From: a virus
IMG/VR virus record: IMGVR_UViG_3300025137_000235
Location: 1 to 26,896 of that record
DNA: 26,896 nucleotides
Direction: 5' to 3' (one strand)
The notes beneath the pieces are model-generated. The model did not search any database, was not told the origin of the DNA, and worked only from the letters and a program-made list of their open reading frames with translations. A program made the position numbers and the translations under genes. Of the stretch, positions 24,168-26,896 are shown piece by piece. The first letter of the stretch is position 1, and the number at the start of each line of letters is the position of its first letter.

Positions 24168-25695
24168 GCATTTCTTTGTATAAATCTATCATCTTTGTGT
24201 GTACATCTATTCTACTATCTAACAGTGAGTACACCCGCGCTTCTACTGGCGATCCTTGTAGCTGTACGATTGTGCATTTATGGTCTTGCCCCGACCGATG
24301 AACCCTAGCGTTAGCCTGTGCGTACGTCTCTAAAGATGATGTTGGTCCCCACCATACAACCGTGTTTGCGGCTGTTAGTGTGACACCGTGTGAAGCTGAC
24401 TGTGGTTGAATAACAAGTACACGTGGGTCAGGTTGTTCTTGGAACCTTTTAAATATCTCTGCTCGTTTGGTTGCGGGTACGTCACCGCGTATGACCTCTG
24501 TAGACACACCGTCGAAACGTAATTTGTTGGTTATAACATCTATGGCGTGTTTGAACGGTACGAACACCAACACTTTCTTACTGCTCTCGTCAATGACTTC
24601 ACGTAACACTTTATACCTATGAGAGATATCAAACTCCACAGCACTACCGTCATCAGTGTATACCCCACCTGCAGATATTTGGAGCAGCTTGTTCATGGCT
24701 ACTGCCGCGTTTACAGCCGACACCTCAGAACCACTTATGGTCATGACCAGACGTTTCTTTAACATTTGGTAATATTTTAATTGTTGCCGAGTTAATTCCA
24801 CCTTGCGTTTCACGTACACCATTGCGGGTAGATCAAGGCATTCTTCTTTGGTAAATCGTATGGCTGGCTGTAGTACGCGATGCACAGTATCGTTCGCCGT
24901 TTCTTTTGCAACCCACTTAAAATTTGTAATCTTAGTCATAACCATATCGCGAAAAGAACTGTAAAACTTTGGCACAACATCAGGGTTTACAAGCTTGGCT
25001 ATTCCATAAGCGTCTACCGGCGATTGCGCGGCAGGTGTACCTGTCATCATCCACAACCAAGTATTTTCATGGACTAGTCTGCATAACGTCTTCCATCGTT
25101 TGGTACGCGTATTTTTGTAGTGTGTAGCCTCGTCCACAATAATTATGTCAAACCCGCCAGCCGCTATGCTATCCGAAATTATATTTACGCCATCGTAGTT
25201 TATGATTACGAAGTCTGCCCCCTGTTCTATTATTGCCCTGCGCTTCTGTGCCGTGCCGTACGCTATATCTACCGAACGATGTGGGGCAAAAGTCTGTAAG
25301 TCCCCCCGCCACGCGCTATCCATAATCGACAACGGGCACACGACTAAAACACGTTTTGCCTTGCCCTGCTGCATCAAGAAGTCTGCCGCCCAAATTGCGC
25401 TTGCAGTCTTACCCGTACCCTGTTCGTTAAAACAAAACGCTTTTCTATGCAGTGTGAAAAATGCGGCTGTGGCTTTTTGGTGTTTGAACGGCTTGTGTTT
25501 GCCTGACCACTGGTATCTGGTATCGATGGGCGAGGGTGCTCTAATACCTAAAGTTCTTAACGCTCGTGTTTCGTCAACGCCGAAATCTACTTTTACTTCG
25601 TGCGAATTGACCTGCACACTGTTGGGCACTGCCTTGGTAACACGACTTGGATTGCGTAGCTTTAACAGCAACGCTTTGCCATCTACTAACTTCAT
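24160..25695 (-). CDS. SNF2-family DNA helicase / translocase (511 aa)
   Basis: This is a compact superfamily 2 helicase. Motif I is NEQGTGKTASA (K96), motif Ia VLVVCPLSI, motif II IIVDEAT (D188, E189), motif III MTGTP (217-221), motif V VLVIQPQSASHGVTLTAA and motif VI QANARVHRSGQ (460-470). The last is the SNF2-type arginine-finger motif. The short length and lack of extra domains match the phage SNF2 helicases common in marine phage replication clusters. They probably remodel forks or recombination intermediates and may work with the PD-(D/E)XK nuclease encoded two genes upstream. The ATG is preceded by AGGAGA. A 7-bp hairpin sits just before that site, and the stop codon overlaps a candidate -35 element for the downstream genes. 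Confidence 0.88.
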   Translation of the reverse strand: MKLVDGKALLLKLRNPSRVTKAVPNSVQVNSHEVKVDFGVDETRALRTLGIRAPSPIDTRYQWSGKHKPFKHQKATAAFFTLHRKAFCFNEQGTGKTASAIWAADFLMQQGKAKRVLVVCPLSIMDSAWRGDLQTFAPHRSVDIAYGTAQKRRAIIEQGADFVIINYDGVNIISDSIAAGGFDIIIVDEATHYKNTRTKRWKTLCRLVHENTWLWMMTGTPAAQSPVDAYGIAKLVNPDVVPKFYSSFRDMVMTKITNFKWVAKETANDTVHRVLQPAIRFTKEECLDLPAMVYVKRKVELTRQQLKYYQMLKKRLVMTISGSEVSAVNAAVAMNKLLQISAGGVYTDDGSAVEFDISHRYKVLREVIDESSKKVLVFVPFKHAIDVITNKLRFDGVSTEVIRGDVPATKRAEIFKRFQEQPDPRVLVIQPQSASHGVTLTAANTVVWWGPTSSLETYAQANARVHRSGQDHKCTIVQLQGSPVEARVYSLLDSRIDVHTKMIDLYKEMLD

Positions 25696-25711
25696 TATCT
25701 TTCTCCTAAAT

Positions 25712-25729
25712 GTTAGGGAAGTCCCTAAC
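25712..25729. promoter_or_regulatory. 7-bp hairpin between the HNH-like and SNF2 genes
   Basis: GTTAGGG (25712-25718) and CCCTAAC (25723-25729) form a perfect stem with a 4-base loop and cover the stop codon of the upstream leftward gene. On the plus strand it is followed by TTTTTCTACTTTT and so looks like a terminator for antisense transcripts. In the leftward direction no U-tract follows, and it precedes the SNF2 ribosome binding site by 6 bases. Confidence 0.55.
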
Positions 25730-26015
25730 TTTTTCTACTTTTCTTTTGGTAGTTACGAGCGCGGTTCTTGCTTGAACTCTCTATGCGTAGCCCGTCTTTA
25801 TTTTTACCGCCCTTTACTAAGGCTTTCTTGTGGCTGACGTCCTTACCTTCACGCTTATCAGCCTTACCATTACCGTTACGATCTGCTCCCTCGCGGTCAA
25901 CTTTGCGTCGCGCCCGTTGGCGTTCCATCCTACGCTCAAACGTAGCAGACCCTACAGGTGCGTTAACCTGCTTCTTACGCTTGGCTTTCTTCGCCCGTTT
26001 ACTGTTTTCGCTCAT
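25725..26015 (-). CDS. Small basic HNH-like protein with an EF-hand-like loop (96 aa)
   Basis: The first 40 residues are almost all Lys/Arg/Ala (KRAKKAKRKKQ, RRMERQRARRK), suited to nucleic acid binding. Residues 45-56 (DRNGNGKADKRE) match an EF-hand calcium loop at positions 1, 3, 5, 6, 9 and 12. Residues 59-85 (DVSHKKALVKGGKNKDGL and on to SKNRAR) resemble the core of an HNH nuclease, VDHxxPLxxGGxNxxxNL...N. H62 is kept, but the Asp before it is Ser and no zinc-binding cysteines are present. It could be a small HNH nuclease, a degenerate DNA-binding version, or a structural protein of the kind sometimes annotated in podoviruses. The gene starts in an ATGA overlap with the nuclease gene, which ties it to DNA processing. 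Confidence 0.6.
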   Translation of the reverse strand: MSENSKRAKKAKRKKQVNAPVGSATFERRMERQRARRKVDREGADRNGNGKADKREGKDVSHKKALVKGGKNKDGLRIESSSKNRARNYQKKSRKS

Positions 26016-26683
26016 GCGTTCGCTCCATTATGTATACACTCAATCACGGGGCAGTGGCGTCTGCACAATCCGCTAGGTCGTGGGTTCCACACATCGTTGT
26101 CGGCTGCAATCTGCATTTGTTGGTGTTTACCTATCCACTTACGCCAGAGTGACCCGCTGTCGTAGTCTTGATATGTGTCCTTCACCAAGTCTTTACTTAC
26201 GACAAACAATAGTCCAGCCCTAATCTTTTTGACTTTGGGGTAGTGTGCAAAGACGGACAACGCCATTAACTCTAGTTGGCCCGTATCAGCATACCGCGCC
26301 GATTTGCCTGTCTTATAATCCACGACCCATGCAAGTTCATCGTCTAAGATGATAAGGTCAGCTATGCCACGGAACCAAACTTCAGGAGAGTAAAACCCAC
26401 ACGGCTCTAGGTTTTCGGTAACCCCCAACTTTTTCTCGCACAGCTTCTGCCCTTGCTTATTTTTCAAAGACGTTAACACGTTACGTGCAAAAGCAAACTT
26501 CTCCGGTACGGGCACGTCCCTACCCACAAAATCTTCAGCCATGTTATGAAACGCCGTGCCGTACAGCATGGCATCGGTCTCTTTGAACGGATATTCTTTG
26601 AGTATCTTCTCATGGTAGAATTGTTTGGGGCACTGCTCAAAAGCTTTGATCCTACTGAACGACCACGGTGTAACTTTTGTCAT
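26012..26683 (-). CDS. PD-(D/E)XK exonuclease, Cas4 / AddB / RecB-like, with four conserved Cys (223 aa)
   Basis: Motifs appear in the expected order: SFSRIKAFEQCPKQFYHEKI near the start (C18), GTAFHNMAEDF (H46), FRGIADLIILDD (D109), VVDYKTGK (D122, K124) and TGQLELMAL (Q136). Near the end three cysteines follow (C207, C211, C216 in GLCRRHCPVIEC). This is the RecB-like nuclease fold of Cas4 and AddB, where one N-terminal and three C-terminal Cys hold a 4Fe-4S cluster. Here the C-terminal spacing is CX3CX4C. No Cas genes or CRISPR arrays are near, so it is a phage replication/recombination nuclease and not an immunity protein. It overlaps its neighbours by ATGA on both sides, directly after DNA polymerase. 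Confidence 0.85.
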   Translation of the reverse strand: MTKVTPWSFSRIKAFEQCPKQFYHEKILKEYPFKETDAMLYGTAFHNMAEDFVGRDVPVPEKFAFARNVLTSLKNKQGQKLCEKKLGVTENLEPCGFYSPEVWFRGIADLIILDDELAWVVDYKTGKSARYADTGQLELMALSVFAHYPKVKKIRAGLLFVVSKDLVKDTYQDYDSGSLWRKWIGKHQQMQIAADNDVWNPRPSGLCRRHCPVIECIHNGANA

Positions 26684-26896
26684 TCACAATCTCCGTAAGA
26701 CTTACCTGTGCCACTTTCACAGGTGATAGGTAAGCCTTCGGCCCATTCAGGCTTCTGGCTCATGCAATGCTCTACGTATGCTTGCGCTTCAGGGACGTCT
26801 GCGTCTGGCACAGCTACAACAATGCTGTCATGTACTGTTAGCACAACTTTGTATCTCTTGGCAATAAGTATCATTTGGTGGCCTATGATACAACGT
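26680..26896 (-). CDS. DNA polymerase, family A (C-terminal fragment)
   Basis: About 71 residues of the C-terminus are in the window and the reading frame stays open to the edge, so the start lies outside. The sequence RYKVVLTVHDSIVVAVPDAD contains motif C of family A polymerases (HDE in E. coli Pol I, HDS here, with the catalytic Asp kept). It is followed by the palm and thumb-closing helix (AQAYVEHCMS) and the end motif GTGKSYGDC. It would be the replicative polymerase of the phage, served by the primase-helicase and the gp2.5-like SSB of the same operon. The ATG at 26874 is an internal Met. The stop overlaps the nuclease start as ATGA. Confidence 0.85.
   Translation of the reverse strand, partial: RCIIGHQMILIAKRYKVVLTVHDSIVVAVPDADVPEAQAYVEHCMSQKPEWAEGLPITCESGTGKSYGDCE

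Noticed and set aside
25712-25735. Hairpin plus T-tract read as a rightward terminator
   Set aside because: No rightward gene lies upstream in this region. I kept it only as a gap palindrome, with an antisense terminator role as a possibility.
25202-25837. Plus-strand open frame (211 codons) opposite the SNF2 gene
   Set aside because: The minus strand encodes all SNF2 helicase motifs here. The plus frame shows no domain and runs against the operon.
26012-26683. Cas4 of a CRISPR-Cas system
   Set aside because: No repeats with regular spacers and no other cas genes are in the window. The context is phage replication, so a phage RecB-like nuclease is the better call.
1-26896. tRNA genes, CRISPR arrays and insertion sequences
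   Set aside because: I looked for cloverleaf-like stretches, regularly spaced repeats and transposase motifs and saw none; the window has almost no non-coding space in which they could lie.

Overview
The window is part of the genome of a tailed bacteriophage (Caudoviricetes), most likely a marine podovirus-like phage. Nothing in it looks like a bacterial chromosome: genes are packed end to end with 1-4 base start/stop overlaps, there are no rRNA or tRNA genes that I can see, and almost every recognisable product is a virion or phage replication protein. The sequence style of the small tail-associated proteins, the giant internal virion proteins and the primase-SSB-SNF2-nuclease-polymerase set resembles uncultured marine phages and may resemble HMO-2011-type phages. 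That placement is from memory and is an inference.

Layout. Bases 1-19744 form one rightward block of lysis and virion genes: the tail end of an M15-type endolysin, a 70-aa protein, a 709-aa beta-propeller-like tail protein, three small proteins (62, 106 and 155 aa), a 1570-aa virion protein with a coiled coil and a dockerin-like calcium loop, a 234-aa protein with a conserved phage C-terminal module, and then a 303 / 740 / 2552-aa series. The last three resemble, in order and rising size, the three ejected internal proteins of T7-like phages. The 2552-aa protein carries a zincin HExxH motif and a PLxRFG-like motif and looks like a phage polyvalent protein.

Bases 19745-19825 are the convergence point. 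They hold a strong hairpin whose U-tract serves the leftward transcript.

Bases 19826-26896 form a leftward replication and recombination block. In transcription order it contains the C-terminus of a family A DNA polymerase, a Cas4/AddB-like PD-(D/E)XK nuclease with four cysteines, a small basic HNH-like protein with an EF-hand-like loop, an SNF2-type helicase, a 133-aa coiled-coil protein, a helix-turn-helix protein of the excisionase/MerR type, a T7 gp2.5-like SSB, a primase-helicase (AEP plus DUF927-type ATPase) and a small conserved protein. The longer gaps in this block each carry a palindrome just upstream of the next gene. One of these overlaps a possible sigma70-type promoter.

Together the leftward genes would copy and process phage DNA. 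The rightward genes would build the tail, eject DNA and proteins, and lyse the host. No RNA polymerase, terminase, portal or major capsid gene lies in the window; these presumably lie outside it. The most interesting elements are the giant metallopeptidase-bearing ejection-protein candidate, a membrane-like segment and a Gly-Gly motif recurring in several virion proteins, the HNH/EF-hand small protein, and the palindrome-per-gap pattern in the leftward operon.
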